Shown piece after piece: positions 17,369-25,798 of a stretch of 64,000 nucleotides of DNA. The notes below the pieces were generated by a model. The model saw nothing but the letters and a program-made list of their open reading frames with translations, was not told the DNA's origin and ran no database searches. This DNA is from Marinibaculum pumilum (GTDB taxonomy: Bacteria; Pseudomonadota; Alphaproteobacteria; Ferrovibrionales; Ferrovibrionaceae), in contig NZ_JBHRTR010000028.1 of assembly GCF_042646425.1 (NCBI RefSeq), positions 849,862-913,861 of the forward strand. Direction: 5' to 3'. Position numbers and translations under genes: made by a program. Each line of letters starts with the position of its first letter. The stretch's first letter is position 1.

Positions 17369-19456
17369 ATGTCCGATGCCGTGACCCTTGAGCGCGACGG
17401 CACTGTCGGTGTCATCACGGTGCGCAACCCGCCGGTCAACGCGCTGAGCCAGGCGGTCCGGCAGGGCCTGAAGGACTGCGTTTCCGCAGCCGCGGCCGAC
17501 GATGCGATCGAGGCGATGGTGATCCTGGGCGACGGCCGCACCTTCATTGCCGGCGCCGATATCCGCGAATTCGGCAAGCCGATGGCGGAGCCGGGCCTCC
17601 TGGAGGTCCTCGACATGATCGAGGGCAGTGCCAAGCCGGTGGTGGCCGCGATCCACGGCACCGCGCTGGGCGGCGGGCTGGAAGTGGCCCTGTCCTGCCA
17701 CTACCGGGTGGCGGTGGACTCCGGCCAGGTCGGCCTGCCGGAGGTGAAGCTCGGCCTTCTGCCCGGTGCCGGCGGCACGCAGCGGCTGCCGCGGGTGGTG
17801 GGGCCGCAGATGGCGCTGGAGATGATCGTCTCCGGCAACCCGATCCGTGCCCGGAAGGCGGTGGAGGTCGGCGTGGTCGACGCCATCGTCGACGAACTGC
17901 AGGCCGGCGCCGTGGCCTTCGCCGCGGCGAAGGCGAAGGCCGGGGGGCCGCATCCGGTGATCAGCGCCGACGACAGCAAGGTGAAGGGCACCGACCCGAA
18001 GCTGTTTGCGGAGTTCCGCAAGTCGATCGAGAAGCGCGCCCGCGGCTTTTTCGCCCCCTGGCGCTGCATCGACTGCATCGAGGCGGCCTGCACCCTGCCC
18101 TTCGCCGAGGGCATGAAGCGCGAGCGCGAGCTGTTCGAGCAGTGCATGAACTCGCCGCAGCGCAAGGGCCAGATCCATGCCTTCTTCGCCGAGCGCGAGG
18201 TGGCGAAGATCCCCGACGTGCCGAAGGACACGCCGGTGCAGCCGATCGCGTCGGCCGGCGTGATCGGCGCCGGCACGATGGGCGGCGGCATCGCGATGAA
18301 CTTCGCCAATGCCGGCATCCCGGTGACGATCCTCGATTCCAGCCAGGAGGCGCTGGAGCGCGGCCTGTCGATCATCGAGAAGAACTACGCCAATTCCGTG
18401 AAGCGCGGCGGCATGTCTCAGGCGCAGGCCGACAAGGCGCTGGGCCTGATCGGCCGCAGCCAGTCGATGGACGACCTGGGCAAGGCCGATGTCGTGGTCG
18501 AGGCGGTGTTCGAGGAGATGGAGCTGAAGAAGAAGGTGTTCGGCGAGCTGGACCGGGTGGCGAAGCCCGGCGCCATCCTGGCCACCAACACCTCGACCCT
18601 GGACATCGACGAGATCGCCTCGGCCACGAAGCGGCCGGAGGCGGTGATCGGCACCCACTTCTTCAGCCCCGCCAACGTGATGCGGCTCCTGGAGGTGGTG
18701 CGCGGCGCGAAAAGCTCGAAGGAGACGATCGCCACCGCGATGGACCTGGGCAAGAAGCTGCGCAAGGTCAGCGTGCTGGTCGGCAATTGCGACGGCTTCG
18801 TCGGCAACCGGATGCTGAATCCCTATACCCGGGAGGCCGCCTTCCTGGTGGAGGAAGGCGCGACCCCGTCCCAGGTGGACAAGGCGATCTACGAGTTCGG
18901 TTTTGCGATGGGACCCTTTGCGATGGGCGACCTGGCCGGGCTCGACGTCGGCTACCGGGTGCGCAAGGCGCGCGAGGGGAAGCGCGACAAGGCGATGCGC
19001 TACTCCCCCGTCGCCGACAGGATCGTCGAGATGGGCCGCCACGGCCAGAAGACCGGCGCCGGCTACTACAGGTACGAGGAAGGCAGCCGCACCCCGGTCC
19101 CGGACCCGGAGATCGAGAAGCTGATCCGCGACACCGCGAAGGAACTGGGCATCGAGCAGCGCCAGGTCAGCGACGAGGAAATCGTCGAGCGCCTGGTCTA
19201 TGCCCTGGTGAACGAAGGCGCCCGCTGCCTGGAGGAGGGCATGGCGCTGCGCGCCAGCGATATCGACGTGATCTACTGCAACGGCTACGGCTTCCCGGTC
19301 TATCGCGGCGGGCCGATGTTCTATGCGCAGGAAGTCGGCCTGGACAAGGTGCTGGCCCGGATCCAGGAGTTCCAGGCCGTCCATGGCGACCTGACCTGGA
19401 AGCCCGCCGACCTGCTGGTGGAGAAGGCCAAGGGCAGCGGCCGCTGGGACAGCTGA
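17369..19456 (+). CDS. Bifunctional enoyl-CoA hydratase/3-hydroxyacyl-CoA dehydrogenase
   Basis: A 695-residue beta-oxidation enzyme of the FadB/FadJ and peroxisomal MFE type. Residues about 1-190 are the crotonase domain (GADIREFG oxyanion loop, GTALGGGLEVAL). About 290-475 is the NAD-binding domain with the Rossmann motif GAGTMGGGIAMNFANAG and the catalytic His in GTHFFSPANVM. The C-terminal part has two 3HCDH domains (GNRMLNPY, GFPVYRGGPM). It hydrates trans-2-enoyl-CoA and oxidises the 3-hydroxyacyl-CoA formed. GAGGAGGAAGCC precedes the start. No thiolase is adjacent, so the last step is encoded elsewhere. MaoC and an acyl-CoA dehydrogenase follow on the same strand. Confidence 0.92.
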   Translation: MSDAVTLERDGTVGVITVRNPPVNALSQAVRQGLKDCVSAAAADDAIEAMVILGDGRTFIAGADIREFGKPMAEPGLLEVLDMIEGSAKPVVAAIHGTALGGGLEVALSCHYRVAVDSGQVGLPEVKLGLLPGAGGTQRLPRVVGPQMALEMIVSGNPIRARKAVEVGVVDAIVDELQAGAVAFAAAKAKAGGPHPVISADDSKVKGTDPKLFAEFRKSIEKRARGFFAPWRCIDCIEAACTLPFAEGMKRERELFEQCMNSPQRKGQIHAFFAEREVAKIPDVPKDTPVQPIASAGVIGAGTMGGGIAMNFANAGIPVTILDSSQEALERGLSIIEKNYANSVKRGGMSQAQADKALGLIGRSQSMDDLGKADVVVEAVFEEMELKKKVFGELDRVAKPGAILATNTSTLDIDEIASATKRPEAVIGTHFFSPANVMRLLEVVRGAKSSKETIATAMDLGKKLRKVSVLVGNCDGFVGNRMLNPYTREAAFLVEEGATPSQVDKAIYEFGFAMGPFAMGDLAGLDVGYRVRKAREGKRDKAMRYSPVADRIVEMGRHGQKTGAGYYRYEEGSRTPVPDPEIEKLIRDTAKELGIEQRQVSDEEIVERLVYALVNEGARCLEEGMALRASDIDVIYCNGYGFPVYRGGPMFYAQEVGLDKVLARIQEFQAVHGDLTWKPADLLVEKAKGSGRWDS

Positions 19457-19480
19457 GGCACGGCGCCACTGCTCCAGTGT

Positions 19481-19570
19481 CATTCTCGCCCTTGAGGCGA
19501 GAATCCATTCCGTAGGCCGAGCGGCGCCCCGTTGCCGGCGGAATGGGTTCCCGGGTCAGGCCCGGGAACG
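19481..19570. repeat. Composite palindromic repeat, copy A
   Basis: Three nested palindromes: hairpin ATTCTCGCC-CTTGA-GGCGAGAAT (19482-19504), an outer inverted pair CCATTCCG (19505-19512) and CGGAATGG (19539-19546), and hairpin TTCCCGGG-TCAGG-CCCGGGAA (19548-19568), then CGACG. It lies between the fadJ-like gene and maoC and matches the layout of the copies near 21.4-21.6 kb and 41.2 kb. Confidence 0.8.
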
Positions 19571-19586
19571 ACGGTCGGGGCGGCGC

Positions 19587-19616
19587 TTCGCAAGCCGGCC
19601 GGTTGGGTGCTATAGC
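19587..19616 (+). promoter_or_regulatory. Possible promoter of the maoC gene
   Basis: TTCGCA at 19587-19592 and TATAGC at 19611-19616, spaced 18 bases, 30 bases before the maoC start. Only a partial match to the vegetative consensus. Confidence 0.3.
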
Positions 19617-19646
19617 CTCTGCCGGAGATTGAGGGAGGAGAACATC

Positions 19647-20102
19647 ATGCTCGTTGTCGAGACGCCGCAGGACCTGAAGGCGCATAAGGGCGAGGAGCTG
19701 GTCGGCGACTGGCTGGAGATCACCCAGGAGCGGATCAACCAGTTCGCGGAAGCCACCGGCGACCACCAGTGGATCCATGTCGACGTGGAGAAGGCGGCGA
19801 AGGAGATGCCGGGCGGCAAGACTATCGCCCACGGCTTCCTGACCCTGTCCTTGCTGCCGATGCTGGGCCAGCAGCTGTGGAAGGTGAACAAGACCAGCCG
19901 CGGCATCAACTACGGCTCCAACAAGGTGCGCTTCACCAACACGGTGCCGTCCGGCAGCCGGGTGCGGCTGATGCTGACCTTCCAGGACTTCGAGGACATG
20001 GAGGGCGATGGCGTGAAGATCACCGGCCGCAACATCATCGCGATCGCCGGCCAGGACCGCCCGGCGCTTGTCGCTGAGACGATCAGCATACTTTACGCTT
20101 GA
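19647..20102 (+). CDS. MaoC family (R)-enoyl-CoA hydratase-like protein
   Basis: A 151-residue hot-dog-fold protein. It shows the MaoC hydratase motif: an Asp-His pair in FAEATGDHQWIHVD, followed by KTIAHGFLTLSLLP. Members hydrate enoyl-CoA to the (R)-3-hydroxy form, in fatty-acid or polyhydroxyalkanoate metabolism. The start at 19647 (MLVVETPQ) is set by GAGGGAGGAG directly upstream. It stands between the fadJ-like enzyme and an acyl-CoA dehydrogenase gene, all on one strand, which supports an acyl-CoA role. Confidence 0.9.
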   Translation: MLVVETPQDLKAHKGEELVGDWLEITQERINQFAEATGDHQWIHVDVEKAAKEMPGGKTIAHGFLTLSLLPMLGQQLWKVNKTSRGINYGSNKVRFTNTVPSGSRVRLMLTFQDFEDMEGDGVKITGRNIIAIAGQDRPALVAETISILYA

Positions 20103-20157
20103 GGCCATGATCTGCGGGGCGCCGGCCGCCCCGCACGGACGAGGGAAGGGACAGGCC

Positions 20158-21366
20158 ATGGATCTGGCGTTCACCGAGAAGGACATCGCCTTCCGCGACG
20201 AGGTCCGCGCCTTCATCGACGAGGCGTTCGACAAGGAGATGCGGGAGCATTCCCGCCGCAGCCGCCACGGCTATCTGCCGAAGGACGACCATGTCCGCTG
20301 GCAGAAGCGGCTCTATGACAAGGGCTGGATGGTGCCGAACTGGCCGGAGGAGCATGGCGGCCCCGGCTGGGACCCCACCCAGCGCTTCATCTACGAGACC
20401 GAGATGGCCGCCGCCGGCGCGCCGCACGTGATCCCCTTCGGGCCGCGGATGGTCGCGCCGGTGATCATGAAGTTCGGCTCCGAGGAGCAGAAGAAGCAGT
20501 TCCTGCCGGCGATCCTGAAGAGCGAGATCATCTTCTGCCAGGGCTATTCCGAGCCCGGTTCCGGCTCCGACCTGGCCTCCCTGCAGATGCGGGCAGAGGA
20601 CAAGGGCGACCATTATCTCTGCAACGGCTCGAAAATCTGGACCTCGGTCGCGCAATACGCGGACTGGATCTTCTGCCTGGTGCGGACCTCGAAGGAGGCG
20701 AAGCGCCAGGACGGCATCTCCTTCCTGCTGATCGACATGAAGACCCCCGGCATCCAGGTGGAGCCGATCATCACCGTCGACCTGCCGGAAAAGGGCTTCC
20801 AGGAGGTCAACCAGGTCTTCTTCACCGACGTGAAGGTGCCGAAGGAGAACCGCATCGGCGAGGAAGGCAAGGGCTGGACCTATGCCAAGTACCTGCTGGA
20901 GTTCGAGCGCGGCAACCCTTACGCCGGCGGCCTGAAGCGGGGCCTGCGCAAGATCAAGGCGATCGCCGCGGCCGAGCGCGCCGACGGTTCCGGCGCGCTG
21001 ATCGAGGACGAGACCTTCCGCCGCCGCATCTCGCAGCTGGAGATCCAGATCGAGGCGCTGGAGATGACCGAGCTGCGGATCCTGTCGAAGCTCGCCGGCG
21101 GCCAGAACATGGGCCCGGAAAGCTCGCAGATGAAGCTGCGCGGCTCGGAGCTGCAGCAGGCGGTGACGGAGCTGATGCTGGACGCGGTCGGCCTGCAGGC
21201 CAACCCCTTCCCGCCGATGCATTTCGGCTCCAACGAGGAGCCGATCGGCCCCGACTATGCCGACGGGGTCGCCGCGCGCTACGCCAATATGCGCAAGACC
21301 TCGATCTATGCCGGCTCCAACGAGGTCCAGCACAACATCCTGGCGAAGCTGGTGCTGGGGCTCTGA
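20158..21366 (+). CDS. Acyl-CoA dehydrogenase
   Basis: A 402-residue FAD-dependent dehydrogenase. It has the N-terminal helical domain (MDLAFTEKDIAFRDEVRAF), the signature FCQGYSEPGSGSDLAS of the middle beta domain, and a C-terminal helical domain ending YAGSNEVQHNILAKLVLGL. The sequence resembles the large-subunit (PimC-like) branch, whose members often work with a small partner subunit; none is adjacent. It oxidises an acyl-CoA to the enoyl-CoA and gives electrons to ETF. The start at 20158 follows GAGGGAAGGGACAGGCC, 55 bases after maoC, so the two are probably cotranscribed. Confidence 0.92.
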   Translation: MDLAFTEKDIAFRDEVRAFIDEAFDKEMREHSRRSRHGYLPKDDHVRWQKRLYDKGWMVPNWPEEHGGPGWDPTQRFIYETEMAAAGAPHVIPFGPRMVAPVIMKFGSEEQKKQFLPAILKSEIIFCQGYSEPGSGSDLASLQMRAEDKGDHYLCNGSKIWTSVAQYADWIFCLVRTSKEAKRQDGISFLLIDMKTPGIQVEPIITVDLPEKGFQEVNQVFFTDVKVPKENRIGEEGKGWTYAKYLLEFERGNPYAGGLKRGLRKIKAIAAAERADGSGALIEDETFRRRISQLEIQIEALEMTELRILSKLAGGQNMGPESSQMKLRGSELQQAVTELMLDAVGLQANPFPPMHFGSNEEPIGPDYADGVAARYANMRKTSIYAGSNEVQHNILAKLVLGL

Positions 21367-21389
21367 GCCGCCGGATCGCTGTCATGTGC

Positions 21390-21640
21390 CGTCGTCCCCG
21401 GGCCTGACCCTACGGGGTTCACATATCTTGTTGCTTTGACGCGCCTCCCTGTTGCCGTCGCCCTCGGGCTTGACCCGAGGGGCACGACGGGACAGGGACG
21501 CCGCGCAACTTCACCGCCTTGCCGCGATCCTCGGCCAATGGCTCGGAACTCTGGGTCCGAGGACGACGGCGAAATTGGTTGGACTGTGAGGCTGCTTCCG
21601 GTCCGGCGGAATGGATCCCATGCTCAAGGCATGGGATGAC
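21390..21640. repeat. Composite palindromic repeats, copy B region
   Basis: This 297-base gap (21367-21663) has no gene. It holds a decayed unit at about 21392-21420, a clear hairpin CCCTCGGG-CTTGA-CCCGAGGG flanked by CGTCG/CGACG (21456-21488), and the terminal unit CGGAATGG plus hairpin ATCCCATGC-TCAAG-GCATGGGAT (21606-21637) followed by GACG. Loops CTTGA and TCAAG are the same sequence on opposite strands. It appears to be one or two copies of the repeat at 19.5 kb, partly rearranged. Confidence 0.75.
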
Positions 21641-21663
21641 GCGGCGGGACTGTCCGATACCGC

Positions 21664-22722
21664 TCACGGCAGCAGCGCGCCGGCGCCCCAGCCGGCCATC
21701 ATCGCGCCGGTGACGGCGAGGCCGAGATAGAGCAGGAAGACCGGCAGACGGACCAGGGCGAAGACCGGAACGGCCGCCCAGGCGCTGGTGATGCCGCCGG
21801 CGACCAGCAGGGCCATGGCGGCGCCGGCCGGCAGCCCGGCATCCATCATTCCGCGCACCAGCGGCAGGGCGGCATGGCCTTCCAGGTAGAGCGGCGCGCC
21901 GAACAGGGCGGCCGCCGGCACCGCCAGGATGTCTGTGTCGCTCAGCAGCCCGCTCACCCAGCCTTCAGGCAGGAAGTGGCGCATCAGGTATTCCGCCAGG
22001 AAGGCCAGGCTCAGCCATTTCAGCATCAGCAGCGCTGTGTCGCGGAAGGTGCGCGCGAACTGTGCCCGCCGCGCCGGCTCTCGCCAGAACCGCCAGGCCA
22101 GCCGCCCGGCCGTGCCGCAGCGATCCGCTGCCGGGCAGCCGCCGCCGGCCGCCCGCTGCCAGTCGTCGCGCAGCGGCACCTGCAGCCGGCCGCGGCCAAC
22201 CACGACCGCTGTCACGCCCCCGCCGTAGAGGCCGACCGCGAAGGCGGCCGCCGTCTTGCCCACGGCGAAATCGAATCCCAGGGTCGCGGCGGTGACGGCG
22301 AACATGCCGGGATCGGTGACCGGGGAGGACAGCCAGAACGCCATGACGGCGGCCAGCGGCACGCCGGCCGCCAGCATCGCTGCGACCAGGGGCAGCACGC
22401 TGATGCCGCAGACCGGCACCAGCGCCCCGGCCAGGGCGGCCAGCACCACCGCCCGCACCGGCCGGCCCCGGAAGGCCGGCGCGATGACTGCGCTGACGCC
22501 GCTGGCGGTCGCTGCAGCGCTGAGCAGCAGGCCGGCGACGATGGCCGGCGCGATGGACCAGAGGCTGTCCAGGGCGAATCCGGCGGCGGCGAAAGCCGTG
22601 TCGGGCGCGGCGGCTGCCCCTGCCGCCAGGCAGGCCAGGCCGGCAAGGCGCAGCGCCGTGCGCGGGCGCGGCAGGGACAGTGCGGGCAGGCCGCGGGGCC
22701 TGGTGAATGCGATGAGGTTCAT
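21664..22722 (-). CDS. Putative permease (DUF318/ArsP-like family)
   Basis: A 352-residue integral membrane protein with about eight to ten hydrophobic helices. It shows the features of the DUF318 permease family: PVCGISVLPLVAAMLAAGVP, then FWLSSPVTDPGMF, and a second half-repeat with FGAPLYLEGHAALPLV. A hydrophilic loop near residues 180-225 separates the halves. The family includes ArsP, which exports organic arsenicals, but most members, including this one, have no known substrate; no ars gene is nearby. It is transcribed divergently from the LysR gene at 22778, which may control it. Confidence 0.75.
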   Translation of the reverse strand: MNLIAFTRPRGLPALSLPRPRTALRLAGLACLAAGAAAAPDTAFAAAGFALDSLWSIAPAIVAGLLLSAAATASGVSAVIAPAFRGRPVRAVVLAALAGALVPVCGISVLPLVAAMLAAGVPLAAVMAFWLSSPVTDPGMFAVTAATLGFDFAVGKTAAAFAVGLYGGGVTAVVVGRGRLQVPLRDDWQRAAGGGCPAADRCGTAGRLAWRFWREPARRAQFARTFRDTALLMLKWLSLAFLAEYLMRHFLPEGWVSGLLSDTDILAVPAAALFGAPLYLEGHAALPLVRGMMDAGLPAGAAMALLVAGGITSAWAAVPVFALVRLPVFLLYLGLAVTGAMMAGWGAGALLP

Positions 22723-22777
22723 GCCGCCAATCTGCCGGTATCTTCCATCACCACAAATGAATTGTTACGATCCAGGC

Positions 22778-23647
22778 ATGCAGAAAATCGAACGCTATGC
22801 CGTGTCGCCGGATCTGTTGCGCGCATTCGTGGCGGTGGCGCAGCACCGCAACCTGACCCGGGCCGCGGAAGGGCTGGGCCGCACCCAGTCGGCGGTCAGC
22901 GTGCAGCTGCGGCGCCTGGAGGGCCGGCTCGGCGCGCGGCTGTTCCGGCGCGAGGCACGGGGCATGACCCTCACGGCGGACGGGCTGCGCCTGCTGCCGG
23001 CGGCGGAGCGCGTGCTGCGCGACCTGGAGCGGATCGGCGCCATGTTCCGGACCACACTGGCCGGACCGATCCGGGTCGGCATCCCGGACGATTACGGCAC
23101 CGCGATGCTGCAGCGCATCCTGCGCCGCTTCGCCGACCGCCATCCGGAGGTGGAGGTGACCGTCCGCTGCGGCTTCAGCCCCACCTTCCCGCGCGCCGTC
23201 CGGGACGGCGACCTGGACCTGGCCGTCCATGCCTGCGCCCCCGACGAAGCCGCCGAGCCGGTGTTCGAGGAGGCGATGGTCTGGGCGGCGGCGGCCGACT
23301 GGCCGAAGGCGCCGGCACCGCCGGTGCCGCTGGCCCTGTTCGACCGCGACTGCTGGTGGCGCGACCTGGCGCTCGCCGCGCTGACCGATGCCGGGCTGGC
23401 GCACAATGTCGTGCTGACCAGCGAAAGCGCCTGGGGGGTGAAGGCGGCGATCTCGTCGGGCATGGCGGTCGGCATCCTGGGCCTCTCCACCCTGGAGCCC
23501 GGCATGCAGGCGCTCGGCCCGGCCGACGGCTGGCCGGCCTTGCCGGCCTCGCGGCTTGCCGTGCTGCGTAGCCCGCAGGCCGATGGCCGGATCGCCGCGG
23601 CGATGGAAGCGGCGATCCGCGACGGCTTCGGCGCCGCGCCCGCATGA
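22778..23647 (+). CDS. LysR family transcriptional regulator
   Basis: A 289-residue regulator. The winged helix-turn-helix is clear (SPDLLRAFVAVAQHRNLTRA, then GRTQSAVSVQLRRLEGRLG). The remainder is a substrate-binding domain (PIRVGIPDDYG, SAWGVKAAISSGMAVGILG). An ATG at 22757 in the same frame would add seven residues. It overlaps the TauE/SafE gene by four bases (ATGA) and diverges from the permease gene, with 55 bases between, so it probably controls one or both transporters. The shared gap contains an AT-rich patch (22753-22766) but no convincing operator. Confidence 0.9.
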   Translation: MQKIERYAVSPDLLRAFVAVAQHRNLTRAAEGLGRTQSAVSVQLRRLEGRLGARLFRREARGMTLTADGLRLLPAAERVLRDLERIGAMFRTTLAGPIRVGIPDDYGTAMLQRILRRFADRHPEVEVTVRCGFSPTFPRAVRDGDLDLAVHACAPDEAAEPVFEEAMVWAAAADWPKAPAPPVPLALFDRDCWWRDLALAALTDAGLAHNVVLTSESAWGVKAAISSGMAVGILGLSTLEPGMQALGPADGWPALPASRLAVLRSPQADGRIAAAMEAAIRDGFGAAPA

Positions 23648-24414
23648 TCGACAATCCCCTGTTCTATGTCCTGGCGGTGCTGGCGGTGATGATCGCCGGC
23701 ATCTCCAAGGGCGGCTTCGGCGGCGGGCTTGGCACCCTGGCGGTGCCGCTGATGGCGCTGGTGATCGCGCCGCAGCAGGCCGCGGCGATCATGCTGCCGA
23801 TCCTCTGCGTCATGGACCTGATGGCGGTCTGGGCCTATCGCCGCACCTGGGACCGGCGGAACATGTGGATCATGCTGCCCGGCGCGCTCGCCGGCATCGC
23901 CGCCGGCGGCCTGACCTTTGCCTATCTGGATGCCGACATGGTGCGGGTCCTGGTCGGCACCCTGGCGGTCGGCTTCTTCGCCTTCGAGGTGGCGCGCCGC
24001 TGGATCTTCGACCCCGACCGCCCGCCGGCCCGCCCGGCGGCCTTGCGCGGCGGCTTCTGGAGCGCGGTGGCCGGCTTCACCAGCTTCATCGCCCATGCCG
24101 GCGGCCCGCCGGTGAACATCTACCTGCTGCCGCAGCGGATGCCGAAGACCCTGTACCAGGGCACCACGGTCATCTTCTATTTCATCATCAACTACGTGAA
24201 GCTGATCCCCTATGCCCTGCTGGGGCAGCTGTCGTTCGGCAACCTGACGACCTCCGCCGTGCTGCTGCCGATCGCGCCGCTGGCGATGCTGTCCGGCATC
24301 TGGCTGCACAAGCGGGTCAGCGACCGCATGTTCTACGTGATCTGCTACGGCCTGCTGCTGGTGACCGGGCTCAAGCTGCTCTACGACGGCATCGCCGGGC
24401 TGGCCGCCGGCTGA
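23644..24414 (+). CDS. Sulfite exporter TauE/SafE family protein
   Basis: A 256-residue inner-membrane protein with seven to eight hydrophobic segments and the TauE/SafE repeats: ISKGGFGGGLGTLAVPLMAL near the start and SFIAHAGGPPVNIYLLPQ in the middle. Family members move sulfite, sulfonates or other organic anions; the substrate cannot be read here. Its start overlaps the LysR stop (ATGA), so translation is coupled to the regulator. It converges with the MscS gene, with only four bases between. Confidence 0.9.
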   Translation: MIDNPLFYVLAVLAVMIAGISKGGFGGGLGTLAVPLMALVIAPQQAAAIMLPILCVMDLMAVWAYRRTWDRRNMWIMLPGALAGIAAGGLTFAYLDADMVRVLVGTLAVGFFAFEVARRWIFDPDRPPARPAALRGGFWSAVAGFTSFIAHAGGPPVNIYLLPQRMPKTLYQGTTVIFYFIINYVKLIPYALLGQLSFGNLTTSAVLLPIAPLAMLSGIWLHKRVSDRMFYVICYGLLLVTGLKLLYDGIAGLAAG

Positions 24415-24418
24415 CCCG

Positions 24419-25798
24419 TCATTCCTCCGGCGCCGCGCGGTCCAGCAGGTCCGGGCCGTCGCCGGCGCGGCGTTCCTCCTCCACCTTGCGGGCCACCGGC
24501 TCGGGCCGGGCGACGTCTGTCGCCGCTTCCGGTTCCGGTGCGGGCGGTGCGGACCGGCCCGCAGCGGGGCGTGTCGGTGCCGCCGCCAGGGCTTGTGCCG
24601 CCTCCGCGCCCTCCAGCCGCAGGCGGTAGATCGGCTCCGGCAGTTCGAATCCGCCCTGCTCCAGCGCTTCCTTGACCATGCGGATCGCCTCGCCCCGGGC
24701 GACGCCGAAATGGCTGTGCCGCTGGTCGACCCAGCCGCAGAAGAACAGCACCACGTTGGACTCGCCGACCTCGTCGATCCAGGCCTCCGCCGGCGGGTCG
24801 TCCAGCATGAAGGGCAGGGCGCGCAGCGCCGCCAGCCCGTCGGCGACGGCCGCCCGCAGGTCGGCATCGGCATTCACCCCCAGGCGGAACGAGAGCCGCC
24901 GCTCCGGATTGCGGGTGAAGTTCACGATCACCGCCTTGAACACGGCGGCGTTGGGAATGCGGACATGGTTGCCGTCGAAGCTGAGCAGGATCGTCGCGCG
25001 GCTGGTCAGGCGCAGGACATGGCCCTCATGCCCCTCGATCCGGACATGGTCGTTGGGGCGGAATGGCTGGCGGATGCTCAGCATGACGCTGGCCAGGTAG
25101 TTCTCGATCGTGTCGCGCACGGCGAAGCCGACCGCCAGGCCGACGATGCCGGCCGCACCCAGGATGGTGCCCAGCAGCGCGGTGGCGCCGGCGATGTCCA
25201 GCGCCAGCACCAGGCCGGCGACGAAGAAGACCAGCCGCACCGCCTGCCGGTACAGCCCCTCGACGAAGGCATTGGGGGCGACCCGGCCCCAGGGCCAGGT
25301 CCAGCGCGACACCCAGATGCCCAGCAGCGCCACGACCAGCAGGCAGCCGAGCGCGATGGCGAGCAGCGGCAGCATCTCCACCGCCTGCCGCAGGCGCAGC
25401 TCGACCCGGGCCAGTCCGGGCGAAAGCCGCCGGGTCAGGCTGTCGTCGAGCGCGATCTCGTTGCGCACCGTGGCGACATGCTCCACCCGGCCCGCCAGGC
25501 GGCCGGCAAGGTCGCGCGCCGACGGCTCCAGCACCGTGCCGGTCAGGGAGACCACGCCGTCGGTGACGGCGACCCGCACTTCCGACAGGCCGTCCACCGC
25601 CTCGAACAGGCTGGCCAGCCGGTTGCGGATCGCGTGGTCGGACACCGCATCGCCGCCAACGGCGATCGTCGGTTCTGCCGGGGCTGGCGGATCGGCCTGG
25701 GCTGTGGCGGGACCGGGCCCGGCCACCGCCCCGGCCAACAGGAGCAGAAGCAGCAGCAGGCCGGCGATGGCAGGCGTCCGGCCCGGGCCCCGGGTCAT
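24419..25798 (-). CDS. Mechanosensitive channel (MscS family) with BON domain
   Basis: A 459-residue inner-membrane protein. A signal-like hydrophobic segment (IAGLLLLLLLLAGAVAG) is followed by a periplasmic BON domain (about residues 45-115: AIRNRLASLF, GVVSLTGTVLE), two or three membrane helices (about 145-240) and the MscS core: the pore helix GAAGIVGLAVGFAVRDTIEN, the beta domain PFRPNDHVRIEGHEGHV and a cytosolic C-terminus. A proline/alanine-rich tail ends the protein. The channel releases solutes on osmotic downshock; the BON domain may contact lipid or the cell wall. It starts in an ATGA overlap with the luciferase-like monooxygenase gene upstream. Confidence 0.9.
   Translation of the reverse strand: MTRGPGRTPAIAGLLLLLLLLAGAVAGPGPATAQADPPAPAEPTIAVGGDAVSDHAIRNRLASLFEAVDGLSEVRVAVTDGVVSLTGTVLEPSARDLAGRLAGRVEHVATVRNEIALDDSLTRRLSPGLARVELRLRQAVEMLPLLAIALGCLLVVALLGIWVSRWTWPWGRVAPNAFVEGLYRQAVRLVFFVAGLVLALDIAGATALLGTILGAAGIVGLAVGFAVRDTIENYLASVMLSIRQPFRPNDHVRIEGHEGHVLRLTSRATILLSFDGNHVRIPNAAVFKAVIVNFTRNPERRLSFRLGVNADADLRAAVADGLAALRALPFMLDDPPAEAWIDEVGESNVVLFFCGWVDQRHSHFGVARGEAIRMVKEALEQGGFELPEPIYRLRLEGAEAAQALAAAPTRPAAGRSAPPAPEPEAATDVARPEPVARKVEEERRAGDGPDLLDRAAPEE

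Noticed and set aside
16244..19483. Long minus-strand frame of over 1000 codons
   Set aside because: Shadow of the fadJ-like and lipoprotein genes, which have clear domains, motifs and ribosome binding sites on the other strand.
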